Shown: positions 1 through 10,499 of the stretch, in pieces
How the letters are laid out: every line of letters begins with the position of its first letter
How positions within the stretch are numbered: the stretch's first letter is position 1
Origin: Epiperipatus broadwayi
Lineage: Eukaryota > Onychophora > Udeonychophora > Euonychophora > Peripatidae
Direction of reading: 5' to 3'
Length of the DNA stretch: 64,000 bases
Assembly (NCBI GenBank): GCA_028023455.1
Contig: JAQFVV010000027.1
Span: 6,691,845-6,755,844 of the forward strand
Notes under the pieces: model-generated
The model's database searches: none
What the model saw: only the letters and a program-made list of their open reading frames with translations
Told to the model about the DNA's origin: nothing
Program-made: the position numbers and the translations under genes

Positions 1-205
1 AGGCAGGTATTATTGGACACAGTTGAAAGAATTAAGAGGCTAAAACAGATTGGGACAGGCATTTTGCTAGAAGAGACATGAAAGAGATCACATGTGAGAT
101 GGATGGATGAAATAAATTTTCTGCAGTGGATAAAAGGGGATCAGAACAACCGGATTAAACTTAGAGAGAACTATTTCCTGTAGTTGATCGATAATGATTG
201 AAAAT
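1..205 (+). pseudogene. RTE-type LINE, 3' end fragment
   Basis: Broken reading frames match the extreme C-terminus of an RTE-type LINE reverse transcriptase. A segment reading KRSHVRWMDEI is the usual KRPRKR..VRWMDEI motif, and RIKLRENYF corresponds to the W..LGE.. tail. The same protein end occurs at 5,640-6,040 and 62,380-62,610. Stops and frame shifts interrupt it, so it is not functional. The 5' part lies outside the window. It ends in an A-rich stretch near 205-230, as expected for a LINE 3' end. Confidence 0.7.
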
Positions 206-1539
206 AATCTCATAGAATAAAAAAAAAATCAGTTTTTTAAATACTTAAAAAAAAAGCAATTAGATAGAAAAACTTCTAACGGTGAATAACTATTTTTAAT
301 TTGCCTTTCTAATAAATAAATCTTTGTTTTAACTTCCTAACTCTACTGTATAATAGTTTTGCCTTATTTTTTTTTTATATCTTTCTGTATCATGTGCAAT
401 TGCCCCCGCATATATATAATTAGTACGCAACGCCCTGTTTTATTCTTTTGCTAATTCGACATTTTTTTTTTTTTTATAAAACTTTCGGTGATATTTTTTT
501 AATAAGTGGAGAGATTTTTGGATGTTCATTTACTAATTTAAAAGATTCACCCTTCTTTCCTAAGGAACTCGCCAATTTTCAGCATGAAATCAAATAATAA
601 GCTAGCCAGGAAATACCTTTCTAACTCTAATTTTAGTTGAATTTTTGAAGTTAATTAAATTATCTGAATGACTGAACGAACCGAGGAAGTATTCCTGGAT
701 TAAATCCTGGTTTTCACACCCTGTTGCTAAAATAACAAAAACGACACTCATTTTTAAAATTATTTTAGAAAACTTTTTTTTTTACCAATTTGAAGAATCA
801 CATTTTATTTTATCTTTTAAGTGTTACCACATAATTGTTTAATATTTATTAATAATTGTTTAATTATATTAATGGATAATTTATAATTATTTACATTGAT
901 AATATATATATAGCCAATTGTTTAGAAGTGTTTATTTAAATTTTAGGCGTTGATATCTAATCTTTTATCTACAGTAAAAAACAAATCTATTGCGCCTATT
1001 ATGAATTAACAATTGAATAATTATTATCCGATAGATTAAAGAATCAGGAAATAAATACCTATGTAAATAAATAATTATATATATATAGTTCACCTGTCAT
1101 GAAGGTTTATTCAAGATTTTTTTAAATATTATCCCAATAAGTACATTTTACTTTCCTATGTATGGTATGGACATTATTTTTTCTACCCAAGTAAAATAAT
1201 CAGGACATCTGTGTGGATATGAATTACCTTTGTACACGTTGAATCCTATCGCCTCTAATCCCACAAAATAAAATTTGTAAATTAAAACAAAATGAATTCT
1301 ATAAAATTCTATTTAATGAAAGATACTGCAGCAGTAGAATATTAAAAAATTATAATTTTTTATATGATTCATAGATTTTACCTTTATATTTACGTATTAA
1401 CTCTCCTAGCTTTGGCAGGCAAGCATCTGAAAATCTGGACGATTTTACAACTCGGTCCCTCATTGCAAAAAGAAAAGAGAGTCCATTTTCTTTATTCCTT
1501 GCATAATGACATCTCTATTATCTTTTCTGGAGTACAATA
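206..1539. other. AT-rich stretch, nothing recognised
   Basis: No coding, RNA or repeat signature was recognised. The stretch contains homopolymer A and T runs and short TA repeats only. Confidence 0.5.
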
Positions 1540-1646
1540 ACTAAAACAGGCAAAAGTCTCCATACAATAGTGCCACTCAGTGCAAACCAGAGTAATCAAT
1601 GGATGCCAAAAGGCTTGTGCATAAAATCCTTATCTAGTGCCTACTC

Positions 1647-1705
1647 ATCCAATATACCCAGACTAGTTTCTAGCTTGTGGCATTCATCAGTGAGAAGCCT
1701 TGGAT
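1647..1705 (-). ncRNA. Hammerhead ribozyme, family HHR-2, left arm
   Basis: On the minus strand the core CTGATGA, a 13-nt stem II, GAAA and CTAGTC follow in the order of a type I hammerhead. The cleavage triplet is GUC with a 2-bp stem III. Distal stem I pairs AUCCAA with UUGGAU; proximal stem I pairs UUCUCA with UGGGUA with one mismatch and one G-U pair. Stem II here is weak (two good pairs). All invariant core bases are present. The cleavage product would start UGGGUA. Confidence 0.75.
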
Positions 1706-1766
1706 CTGAGAACCCTGCACCTAGATGACTAGTTTCTGGCTAAGATTTTAGGTGCAGTGCTCTCAG

Positions 1767-1825
1767 ATCCAAGGCTCCTCACTGATGAAGGCCACAAGAC
1801 AGAAACTAGTCTGGGGATATTGGAT
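1767..1825 (+). ncRNA. Hammerhead ribozyme, family HHR-2, right arm
   Basis: CTGATGA is at 1,792-1,798, GAAA at 1,802-1,805 and GUC at 1,809-1,811. Proximal stem I pairs UCCUCA with UGGGGA (six pairs including one G-U). Distal stem I pairs AUCCAA (1,767-1,772) with UUGGAU (1,820-1,825). An internal loop GGC/UA separates them, placed where natural hammerheads contact loop II. Stem III is two pairs closed by UA, the minimal form known from animal retrozymes. Stem II has a G.A mismatch, so activity may be reduced. Core bases are all intact. Confidence 0.82.
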
Positions 1826-1935
1826 GAGTAGGCACTAGCAGGGATTTTGTGGACAAACCTTGCTTCCATTGATTACTAAGGCTTGCACTGAGTTGCACTA
1901 CTGTATGGACAGTTTTGCCTGTTTTAATAACAGTT

Positions 1936-2800
1936 ATGAGTAAGCACAAGAAAAGGCGATCATGTGATGTTTAGTGGTTTAGTACAATAACTATAACAAG
2001 ACTGATGTGACTCTTAGATTTATTAAGTCAAAATTAACTGGCATGCCAATTAGTTTGTTAAAAATAATTCTTGTTGTTTGAAAACTTATTAACTACTTAC
2101 TTTTAATTGAATTCAGAATCTCTCATGCATAACTTGTTTATATTTACTATTAACAAAGTTATATTCATTCAATAATAAAATATGAAAACTAATATTTAAT
2201 TAATGTGGTCATTTTTTATAATTATATGCATATTATACAGTCTGACATTTAAAATTTTCATACCTATATTGTTTCTTTGATAATTTTTTTAGAAGTCATT
2301 AACACACATTTGCATTTTCTTTTAACATTTTTTAAATTTATTATGGATCAATTTCAACTTGTTAACAATTCTCATGTCAGTCTAAATCCAAGGAAAAACA
2401 GAATTATTATTAATGGTAGTACATACATTGTCCATTATATGGTTAAAGCAGTGGAAAGCTGCTAGACCCTAAATCAGACATGTGTTAAGCTGTCAAGTGC
2501 AGATGGAAGCGTCACTGAACAAGACATGAGGCTAGTTGTCACAGAACAGTCTGAAGTGTCATCATTCCTACTTATAAGGCAAGCTACCATGGTATGGCTA
2601 GAAGTGGTAGGAAATTTAAAAGGGTACCTGAAATCTCTCACATTAGTGGTTGTACAGCAAGTAAATGCTATACTAAGCCACTGGTATGAGGAGAAGGTAA
2701 AACAGTTATATATATTGTAAATACACATAAAACAAATATTTAATCATATTTTTACAAGTTTGTGTTTATCATAATTCACATAAACACATGTTTTTTCGTT
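1936..2800. other. AT-rich stretch, nothing recognised
   Basis: No gene or known element was recognised. Short open frames of 60-85 codons overlap on opposite strands at 2,277-2,728. They show no recognisable domain and are treated as chance. Confidence 0.45.
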
Positions 2801-2900
2801 CTGAAGTTCACAGTACTGCTATGAATATGAGGCAAAAGACCTCGAAAGCGCTTAGCGTGTAATAATTTCTGTGTATCTTTATAGCTTCTCATTCAAGTGT
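2801..2900 (-). mobile_element. Penelope-like element terminus, solo
   Basis: The inverse complement of this stretch matches the terminal block shared by the Penelope-like fragments at 43.3, 46.4 and 47.2 kb. Its hallmark on the + strand here is GCTATGAATATGAGGC followed by ACCTCGAAAGCGCTTAG. No coding part is attached, so this is a solo terminal piece. Confidence 0.5.
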
Positions 2901-2989
2901 GGCATACGCTTTGTTAATTTTGTATAATAAACACAATGTAAAACATGTAAAAAATAACATAAGAAAAAAAGGTATGGATACTAAAAAAA

Positions 2990-3075
2990 TTAAGGTAGGA
3001 CCAGAATCAATCCCATGATCCCATTCTTCAGAATCTGACACCTTCATTTCTGCACTATACTGAACATATTATACT
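2990..3075 (-). mobile_element. tRNA-head SINE, family D, decayed
   Basis: On the minus strand it reads GTGCAG..AATG..GTCAGATTCT and then GGGATTGATTCTGG, the same order as the tRNA-like head (A-box region, anticodon-arm region, B-box) of the family D SINEs at 25.3, 31.6 and 51.7 kb. It is strongly diverged, and no target-site duplication was found. Confidence 0.45.
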
Positions 3076-3890
3076 GATGTTTATAAAATATGATTGATAA
3101 ATGACTTTTTCTTATCCAGTATACTTCAGAATGACCATAATTGTTATTAGATAATACTTTTATCTATAAATAAATTAATAATAATAAATAATGTGTCATT
3201 TTTTAATATAAATTAGGACATGGAAATAAGAGTGCCAAGTTCTAAACATTTCATTTGCATATAAATTTTGTCAATTATCATGATGACATGTCACCAATCT
3301 ATTTTGATTTAGCACAGTTATAGAATATATAATATATACTGTAGTAGATTTCCAGCATTTGTCACAAGACTAAGTAAAAATGTAATCCTCATATTAAAAT
3401 AAAAAATATTCACAATCAGAATGTGTTTCTAACATTGGAGTGATTTGGAAATCTAAATATTTTCATTTACCTATAAATTTTATTAATTACCATGGTAACA
3501 TGATACTGGCAATTATGAAGCACCTTTGTGCCATGCATAACCTGCACAACTACACACAGCATCCCTGCAGATTATGGTAATTATTTAATAAATTAATACG
3601 TTATTAATAAATACTTTATTAATAAGTATCTTACCTTTTTCTTTCTAAAATTGCCAATTAATTTCAGCACATAAAATATTTTACACACATGTTCTTTCCA
3701 AATTCTATTTTATTATATGAATCTTTCTTTTACATCCTTAAGTGCATTATATTTTATCTCCTATAGTTTGACAATTTTTAAGGATGATTTTCAAGAATCA
3801 TTTCTATAAAATACACATCGTTATTTATAATAGATATATAATTAATGTGCATTTGAATCCAGACTTTTAAGCTCCCTACAGCCATCCATT
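3076..3890. other. AT-rich stretch, nothing recognised
   Basis: No supported feature. The stretch has simple AT composition with scattered TAATAA runs. Confidence 0.45.
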
Positions 3891-4180
3891 CTATCCAATA
3901 TAACCAATACACATGACCACATACATGTGAAAAAGATAAATAATCTCCAATATACCTATTTCATGCTGAACTAGAACTCATCACTTGGTCCAGATCATCA
4001 TATGCCACACACATATATATAATCATTGCTCAGTTTTATATTCAGATAGCAAATCTACAAACTTTAATGGACAGACTTCAATTCTCTCCACTGTCCAACT
4101 CGTCAGCCATCCATATCACAAAAAGCTGATAATGGAATGCTCAACACCCTTGATGATGTCAATATTATGGTCATATCCAT
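3890..4180 (-). mobile_element. HHR-1 repeat, single copy with mutated ribozyme
   Basis: The minus strand matches the HHR-1 unit of 45.0-45.8 kb: the TCCATTAAAGTTTGTAGATTT block, the ribozyme region (3,935-4,000), then CATGTATGTGGTCATGTG. The core reads GTGATGA instead of CTGATGA, so the invariant C3 is lost and the ribozyme should be inactive. GAAA is kept at 3,959-3,962. Distal stem I complementarity is still visible. Confidence 0.65.
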
Positions 4181-4387
4181 ATTGATCTTAAGTCAATCTG
4201 ACCTCTCATATGTATATAATATAATATTCATATTATATAATATGTTTACAATAATGTATAAAAATAGTATAAAAACTCTTTCTTATAATTCTTATTATTA
4301 AACCATTTATATTTTGCATACTATATACACGAACGCTAGGAACTTCTGTGCTGTATTTTTAATTGTTGTAGTCTTATAAATAGTGAA

Positions 4388-4835
4388 ATGTTTTTATTCA
4401 GCATTCGATCATCAAGATATAGTTCCAGAATATTGTCATGTTGTGTCAAGAATATTTATAAAAATGCAACAGCAACAATTAGATTACATAATTATATTAG
4501 GAAAGTCAACATTGAGAAGGGTTTAAGACAGGGTGACTCCATATCTCCAAACCTTTTTATAGCAGTGCTGCAAGAAATATTTTATGGATTAAAATGGGAA
4601 TTTAAAGAAGTGAAAGTAAATGGAGATTATTTAAGTCATTTAGATTTTGCAGATGATGTAATTGTTTTTGCAAACAATGCTTCAGAGCTTCAGGAAATGT
4701 TGCAAGTTATCAGATGAAAGTAAGAAAGTAGGGCTAAAGATAAATACTAAAAAGTCTAAAGTAATGCTCAAGGGATTTTCTCAAAAGAAAAAAGAAAAAT
4801 TGATAATATTGAATTAAAAGAAGTTAACAACAAAC
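4388..4835 (+). pseudogene. RTE-type LINE reverse transcriptase fragment
   Basis: An open frame of 109 codons covers the middle of an RTE-clade reverse transcriptase. It contains KNIYKNATATIRL (residues about 21-33), the RT motif RQGDSISPNLF (47-57) and the catalytic FADD (87-90), which is the YADD box with F in place of Y as is common in RTE. After a frame shift the next segment reads SKKVGLKINTKKSKVM. An RTE ORF2 is normally near 1,000 residues, so this is a fragment. It is interrupted at about 4,835 by an HHR-2 foldback, and the C-terminus resumes near 5,584. Confidence 0.85.
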
Positions 4836-4893
4836 TACAATATCCTCAGACTAGTTTCTGGCTTGTGACCTTCGTCAGTGAGGAGCCTTGGAT
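4835..4893 (-). ncRNA. Hammerhead ribozyme, HHR-2 copy 2, left arm
   Basis: The minus-strand core reads CTGACGA, 13-nt stem II (AGGT..GCCA), GAAACTAGTC. The change from CTGATGA falls on position 7, the one variable base of the CUGANGA box, so the core remains valid. Proximal stem I (UCCUCA with UGAGGA) forms six pairs; distal stem I is weakened because UUGGAU has become UUGUAG. Confidence 0.7.
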
Positions 4894-5051
4894 CTAAGAG
4901 CACTGCACCTAGATCTTAGGATCTAATGCAACCCTCCAGCAGCCACCTTTTATCTCTACTTAACTACAAAACTAAAAATAGATAAAAAGAAATAAAAGGC
5001 ATCTGCTGGAGAGTTGCATTAGATCCTAAGATCTAGGTGCAGTGCTCTCAG

Positions 5052-5110
5052 ATCCAAGGTTCCTCACTGATGAAGGCCACAAGCCAGAAACTAGTCTGGG
5101 GATATTGGAT
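5052..5110 (+). ncRNA. Hammerhead ribozyme, HHR-2 copy 2, right arm
   Basis: This is the best HHR-2 copy. CTGATGA is at 5,067-5,073, stem II is AGGC-CACAA-GCCA (three Watson-Crick pairs plus an A.A), GAAA at 5,087-5,090 and GUC at 5,094-5,096. Stem I pairs UCCUCA with UGGGGA and AUCCAA (5,052-5,057) with UUGGAU (5,105-5,110), with an internal loop between. Stem III is C-G plus A-U around UA. Cleavage is predicted after 5,096. Confidence 0.85.
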
Positions 5111-5278
5111 GAGTAGGCACTAGATGGGGATTTTATGTACAAGCCTTCTGACGTCCACTGTTTACTCTGGCTTGCACTGAGTGGCAATATGTATAGAGAG
5201 TTTTGCTTGTTTTAATAACAGTTATAAGCAAGCATAAGAAATGGTGACCATGTGACATTTATTAGTTTATTACTATTC

Positions 5279-5286
5279 AGTCAAAG

Positions 5287-5320
<34 letters not shown>

Positions 5321-5390
5321 CTTTGACTGAATAGTATGTAAATATATATATGTCACTATATATATATATATATATATAGTGACATAATTA
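5279..5390. repeat. Two adjacent TA-cored palindromes
   Basis: TACTATTCAGTCAAAGT precedes a long TA run and is followed by its exact complement ACTTTGACTGAATAGTA; immediately after, TATGTCACTATA and TATAGTGACATA flank a second TA run. Both can extrude as cruciforms. They look like two hairpins left at one insertion point. Confidence 0.75.
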
Positions 5391-5583
5391 TTAACAATAA
5401 ATTTGAAAGGCACATTTTCATATATATTTACAGTATTTACTTTCTTTTTATAATTTCTCTAATAGAATACTTATTTTTTTGATACATATGAACCAGTTCT
5501 GAATAAGGCTTCTTTTGTTTTTACTAAATAAATAATTTTTATTTTCTCTTTTAATAAAATTACTTTACAATGTTTTTTTTTTT

Positions 5584-6050
5584 TTGAATTCTCACTCATC
5601 ATTTTTAAAAAAAATATGGTGTTTTAGTAAAGATGAGACTTGGACACTTAATAGAAGAGCAATACATAGACTTCAGACCACTCAAAGAAGTATGAAGAGA
5701 TGCATGTTGGGAGTAACAAGAAGAGATCAAAAATGCAATATATGGCTAAGACAACAAACATGTGTTACTGACCTCATTGAAAAAATTAAAAAGACAAGTG
5801 GAGTTGGGCTGGGTATATTGTAGAAGAGATGATAATAGATGGACAATTGAAATTTTAAACTGGAATCCAAGAGATTGTAAAAGACCCAGAAAGATACCAC
5901 ATGTGAGGTGGATAGATGAAATAAAAAAGTGTGCAGGGGTGATGTGGATAAGAGAAGCTAAAGATCGGAGATGAATTAAACTTGGAGAGACTACATCCTG
6001 CAGTGGATTGATAATGGTTGATGATGATGATGATGCAGAATAAAACTTTT
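5584..6050 (+). pseudogene. RTE-type LINE C-terminus and 3' end
   Basis: It continues the LINE of 4,388-4,835. Segments in order are DETWTLNRRAIHRLQTTQRS, MKRCMLGVTRRDQKCNIW, then in another frame DDNRWTIEILNWNPRDCKRP and RKIPHVRWIDEIKKCAG, ending near KLGETTSC. This is the conserved tail downstream of the RTE reverse transcriptase. The 3' end carries a (GAT)n tail at 6,017-6,035, typical of RTE insertion by target-primed reverse transcription. The segment between the palm domain and DETW is missing, and at least two frame shifts are present. Confidence 0.85.
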
Positions 6051-6420
6051 TGAACAAAAAACACTTGGTACAAAATCAATACAGTACAGAAATGAATAGC
6101 TATAGTATTAAAATCACAAATGAGAAAGAAAATGTCTGCTACCATACCAAAATTTGTAAAATTTAATAAATCCATAAATTTCATTGTTTTTATGATTTAT
6201 TTGTTCACTTTTTTTTATTTACATTTATTTTTGGTTAAGTATAATTGAATTCATGTAGTTTGGTATAGCACAATTTATAGATTTGCCACACTATTATACA
6301 GGAAGGATCAAACGTTAAGCTATCAAAACATTTTCTAACATGATTATAATTCATTAATTATTCATAATGAATTAAATACTTTATTACCAGAATTATTTAA
6401 ATATTTATGTTCTGCATGAT
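6051..6420. other. AT-rich stretch, nothing recognised
   Basis: No supported feature beyond low-complexity AT sequence. Confidence 0.45.
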
Positions 6421-6423
6421 TTA

Positions 6424-6556
6424 GTACAATAGTAGATAACAGACTCTTGAGCTCAAGGTGTACAGATCATATCCATCTACAGTTTATGCGCAGCTTGGGC
6501 ACATCAGCATTTGGATTTCATATGAACTTGGAAGCAATAACACAATTTGATTTTTT
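6424..6556 (+). mobile_element. tRNA-head SINE, family D
   Basis: It shares with other family D copies the head ACAATAGTAGA..CAGACTC and GAGCTCAAGGT, and the tail CATATGAAC..GAAGCAATAA. It appears decayed; the B-box is not clear. Confidence 0.5.
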
Positions 6557-7055
6557 TTATTAACAATTTATAAGTAAAATTAAAGATAATTTTTTAAAAA
6601 AAATTACAGTGATTATAGGTCATTCTATAGCTTTCTTACAGGTATACCTGATTTATGAAAAAAAAATTAAACTATTATTATTGTGAAGTAGATTATAATA
6701 TTTATAGGGTGTTGTTACCATGTGAAAATATTTTTATAAAGCCTATATTATTTTTTATATTTTTTTAAAAAAAAAACTCATATATTTTTAATAATATTTA
6801 AAATAATGAATAGGCTATAATTAACAATTTTATAATAAATGAAAGTTAGTTTAAAAAGAAAAAGAAAAATACTAATAAAAAAGTTCTCATTTTCTTTTTT
6901 TAGCTGCTAAGTAAAATGAATTTCTGCTAATAAATTTTTTTTGCTTCACTTTTTTATACTATTAAACCAAATTATTGTTTGAATTAAATTTTTTAGTTTT
7001 TGTATGTTTATATTGTATATTATTTTTTATACAAAAACATTTATTATAGAACCAG
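6557..7055. other. AT-rich stretch, nothing recognised
   Basis: Homopolymer-rich AT sequence; no feature supported. Confidence 0.45.
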
Positions 7056-7059
7056 ATGT

Positions 7060-7935
7060 ACTTGGCCTATAAAGTCCTTTTTTTAATTAGTTGCATTAAT
7101 GATTCTGTTTTTAACTATGAAACTTTCTCAGGCCAGAAATCAAGAAATTGTATTTGTGTTTTTTTCCATCTGCTGAGAAATTCTGTGGAGCTTTTTTTTT
7201 ACTGCTTTAAAATGCACATATATAATTTTTCTAATATTTTAATTTTAAGAAAATTCAAAAGATGTTAGGATAATTTAATAAATGGGTCTTCAAAATACAC
7301 ATTGATGGGTGTCTGTTATTATGATGATCTAAAACTTGATTTTTGGAAAGTTAATGATCATTTTTGTATAGTAATGGGTAATAATTATTGGAAATCAAAA
7401 ATATATATAATTACATATTTATTTTTTACAGAAATGTTTTATTTGTAAATATAAAAGAATACATTATTCTGAATATTGTTACCATAGAGATTATGGTCAA
7501 GGAAATACAGTTGTCTAGAAAAAATATGACTCAACAGTCTGTTATAAAATTTAGTGATGCAAATATTACAAAAAAATTTTAAACTTTTAAAGCATAAATT
7601 GATAGATTTACTAGATATTAAAAATAATTTGGTCAGATTTTTAAAACAAATATGAAACAAAGAAGATTTTGTTCATTTTGGATATTGAATCTGCTCTACC
7701 TGAAATTTGATGACAAAACAGCACTTTGTTTTGATTAAAATCTAATTTTTAAAATAATTCCAAAAATCAAATGTAATTTTTTAAAATTTATTTAACTTCT
7801 AAACAAAAATATCTATCAAATGAGGTCAAATTTATTATATTCTGATAAATAATAATGGTTTAATATTAAGCTGAAAGTTGAAAGCTTAAACAAGAACAAA
7901 GAAATTGTCAGAATGCTAGCATAGTGCAAGAGGGT
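7060..7935 (+). repeat. 870-bp dispersed repeat, copy 1 (inverse of 60,780-61,690)
   Basis: This stretch matches the inverse complement of 60,780-61,690 over its whole length, at clearly diverged but continuous similarity. Shared landmarks are GTCAAGAAATTGTATTT or its variant near 7,140, TTGTTACCATAGAGATTATGG, AATTGATAGATTTACTAGATA, CACTTTGTTTTGATTAAAATC, and GAAAGTTGAAAGCTTAAA at the far end. No open frame is shared, so it looks like a non-coding repeat of unknown class. No terminal repeats were seen. Confidence 0.75.
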
Positions 7936-8764
7936 TAACATTTTTTTTTAGGATTTAATGTAAGTTAAACAAAAGATTTTAATATTATATAAATAAATGT
8001 TATATATTTCCAATTGGAAAAAAATGTTTGGAACAACCTGATTGGTCTGTTTGGTATACTTCAGAAATGTATCTGGCAATGTATTAATAAAGCTAAATTA
8101 TAAATTTAATTTTTTTTAAATATACCTGTTATATTTAATTTATGAATTTGACAGTGTTAGGGACAACTTCTTTGTAAAAAAATTATGCTTTGTTAATGGT
8201 TGAATTATTTTCTTCACATAAAATAATAAAAATTATGGATTATTAAATATAAAAGGTGGAATTATTTTCTTTTCATAAAATGCTTATAATATAAATTATG
8301 GGTTAATTAGGTATAATTCTTTATTTATAAAAACAAATTTATTTTTTTCAATTTTTCAATTGTGAATTTGAAAGCATCATGGACAAACACAAGATTTTTT
8401 TTAATTGGTTGTGATTTTGACACATGACAGCTTTGTGGACAAACATTCATATGAATCATGTGACAGCCTTGTGGACAAACATTCATACATTTACCAATCA
8501 GATAACAGACAAAAAGAGATTATATATATATAGATAAAAATATATAAAGTAATGAAAATTATTTAGTTTTTTATTTAATCTACACTGTAATTTATTATAC
8601 ACTAGTCCCTCCCCCCCAATTTTCATACCTGTAGTTTCAATTTTACATGATTCAAGCAAAATCCATTTAATAATAAATTAGAAATTAATAAAAGCAAAAT
8701 TAATTTTCTAATTTTTTTATATTGATGTTTTTCGAGGATAAACATTTGATGTAGAATTACAAAC
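7936..8764. other. AT-rich stretch with short duplications
   Basis: Two local duplications occur: a block GAATTATTTTCTTC..ATAAAAT repeated at about 8,202 and 8,259, and a block GACAGC.TTGTGGACAAACAT repeated at about 8,427 and 8,461. Nothing else was recognised. Confidence 0.5.
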
Positions 8765-8935
8765 ATTTTATTTTTATAAATAGTCAAAATAAAAGTCATA
8801 GATCAATTCATAGATCACATGACCCTATCTCTTAAGCTTGTAAGTTATAAACAGTGAGGATTGCCAATTCCTCTACAAGCTTTATGATAAATGCTTAGCC
8901 AAACAGCACTTATTTTTATGACTCTATAAAATACT
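8765..8935 (-). repeat. HHR-3 family fragment without ribozyme
   Basis: The inverse complement matches 20,411-20,520: GGCTAAGC.TTTATCA.AAAGCTTG, GAGGAATTGGCAATCCTCA and AGGGTCATGTGATCTATGA. It is truncated just before the part that carries the ribozyme at 20,306-20,376. Confidence 0.65.
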
Positions 8936-10074
8936 TCTTTCCTTAATTTGAATATAAAAAAAATATTAGTAAAGATAAACTATTCTGGAAAGATTATAAA
9001 TTTAATAAATATTATTTCTAAGCAATGCTTTTGACCCGGTTGGTCATATTTATTGAACTATCATAATTTAATAATGTATATATACCATTTACATGATAAT
9101 GCAGTGTATGATGTATATAAGCATTTGATACATCTCTAATGTAGCTTTCTAAAGATGTCTATAACAAAAAAATCTGATGAAATTTGGATTTTTTATTAAT
9201 TTTTTTCATAACAGGCACATTTATTTTTATTTTTTATCAATTTTCTAATTTCCACGAAGCAATAAAGACAGAAAACTTTTATTGGCCTCATGAGTTTGAC
9301 AAAACAGATTAAAAATACGCCGATCATCCACAAACAAAGCCTTCTATGGAGTCTAAACATAATTGCAGAATATCGGGCTCATAAGTATACAATTTTAATT
9401 TTTTGAATAATATTTTAATTTTTTTAAAAATTATTTGAAAAATGATTTAATTTTTATTAATTTGCGTTTGTATTGGTGTGTGTGTTTATAAATTCTATAT
9501 TTATTTCTGCTCATATGAATTCATATATACAGTAATTTTGTGTGTTCTAATCCACTTATTTTATAAAAATAAACTTATTTTATAAAAATAATGATTCTCA
9601 AAAGGTTTAATAATTTATTATTTATTATTATGTTTATATGGTGTGTTTGTGTTTACAAGTAATGATTTACAAAACTAATAATCAAATGTACAGAAAGATT
9701 GCATATGCAGGCAAAGAATCAAATTCTGATTCTTGTTTATGCCTTGATACTCATGCTGTTGAACCACTAGTTTTGCCATATTATTTTAAAGTCTATAGCT
9801 AACAAATGGACTATATGCAAATATATTATATCTATGTGATACAATAAATATAACAAGATAGCTTCACTGGTATGCATAAAGAATATAAACCTCACTGATG
9901 TACACAAAAATTATAAAATAAAGAGATGAAACTAATTTTATCAGTGATTCAGACAGCCTACAATTTCTAGTTTTAGATAGACAAGAAGCCAATTGCTATG
10001 ATGACAAATGCATATCTATTTTCTGGAAATGATTTGTTTTGTATCTTTTATTGGGATGAATCTTTTTCTTATAG
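8936..10074. other. AT-rich stretch upstream of candidate exon
   Basis: No gene recognised. The part from 10,000 to 10,074 ends in a pyrimidine-rich run and TATAG, consistent with a splice acceptor for the exon that follows. Confidence 0.45.
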
Positions 10075-10171
10075 ACACCTTTGAGATTTATCAACTTTTG
10101 GAGTACAAGAGAAAAATGAAGAATTCTTATGCAAATACTTTTGGAGATTCTGAAGCTATAGATTATCTCAG
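10075..10171 (+). CDS. Candidate internal exon of a host gene
   Basis: A 97-bp segment lies between an acceptor (CTTTTTCTTATAG with a pyrimidine tract) and a strong donor (CTCAG/GTAAGA). Only one frame is open through it; it starts two bases into the frame and encodes TFEIYQLLEYKRKMKNSYAN then TFGDSEAIDYL, ending on AG of a split codon. The peptide is charged, of mixed composition and uses A/T-ending codons, unlike the low-complexity frames around it. I do not recognise the family. The next supported exon in this orientation is at 22,129, but the phases do not fit directly, so a middle exon is missing or that call is wrong. Confidence 0.5.
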
Positions 10172-10499
10172 GTAAGATATTTTATATATGGTTTGAAAGA
10201 TAATTTTGTGAGGAATACAAAGAAATTATCACTGAAGATATAATTTAAACTTAGTTAATGATGAATTAGAAATTATGAATAAACAATAAAGTAATAATTA
10301 TGTCAGATGTTGAAATTTCTTTTTTCCCTTATTTTTTTAAATGGTAATCATTATTTGTCTTAGCCTTATTGTTTCCTTAGTTTTTCTAGTTTCTATCAAT
10401 GTAAAGTTTTTTGCTCTAACATTATTAAAACTGAAGTTATTGTGAAAATTGTGTCTCAGGTCAGTTTTTAAAAAAATTCAATATGGCGCCTGGAGAACA
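10172..10499. other. AT-rich putative intron sequence
   Basis: Begins with the donor GTAAGATATT. Nothing else was recognised. Confidence 0.4.

Larger units (their letters stand above)
1540..1935. mobile_element. HHR-2 foldback element, copy 1
   Basis: A near-palindromic element. The left arm (about 1,545-1,720) is the inverse complement of the right arm (about 1,750-1,925). Each arm runs from an outer end with the motif GTGCCACTCAGTGCAA or its complement, through CTAGTGCCTACTCATCC, to a 59-nt hammerhead ribozyme near the centre. The element therefore has one ribozyme on each strand. No protein is encoded. The arm structure resembles a MITE or foldback transposon, but the ribozyme argues for RNA-mediated spread. 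Relatives lie at 4.8-5.2, 33.0-33.4 and, more decayed, 13-40 kb. Confidence 0.75.
4835..5240. mobile_element. HHR-2 foldback element, copy 2
   Basis: A palindromic element inserted in an RTE LINE. Arms at about 4,840-4,970 and 4,990-5,120 are inverse complements, with hammerhead ribozymes at 4,835-4,893 (minus) and 5,052-5,110 (plus). The right arm continues to the outer end near 5,200 with the GGCTTGCACTGAGTGGCA block; the left outer end is truncated. The centre is a further inverted repeat around GATCTTAGGATCTAATGC. No coding capacity. Confidence 0.75.

Noticed and set aside
2474-2728. Overlapping frames of 84 and 64 codons on opposite strands
   Set aside because: No domain, no splice or promoter support; AT-rich chance frames.
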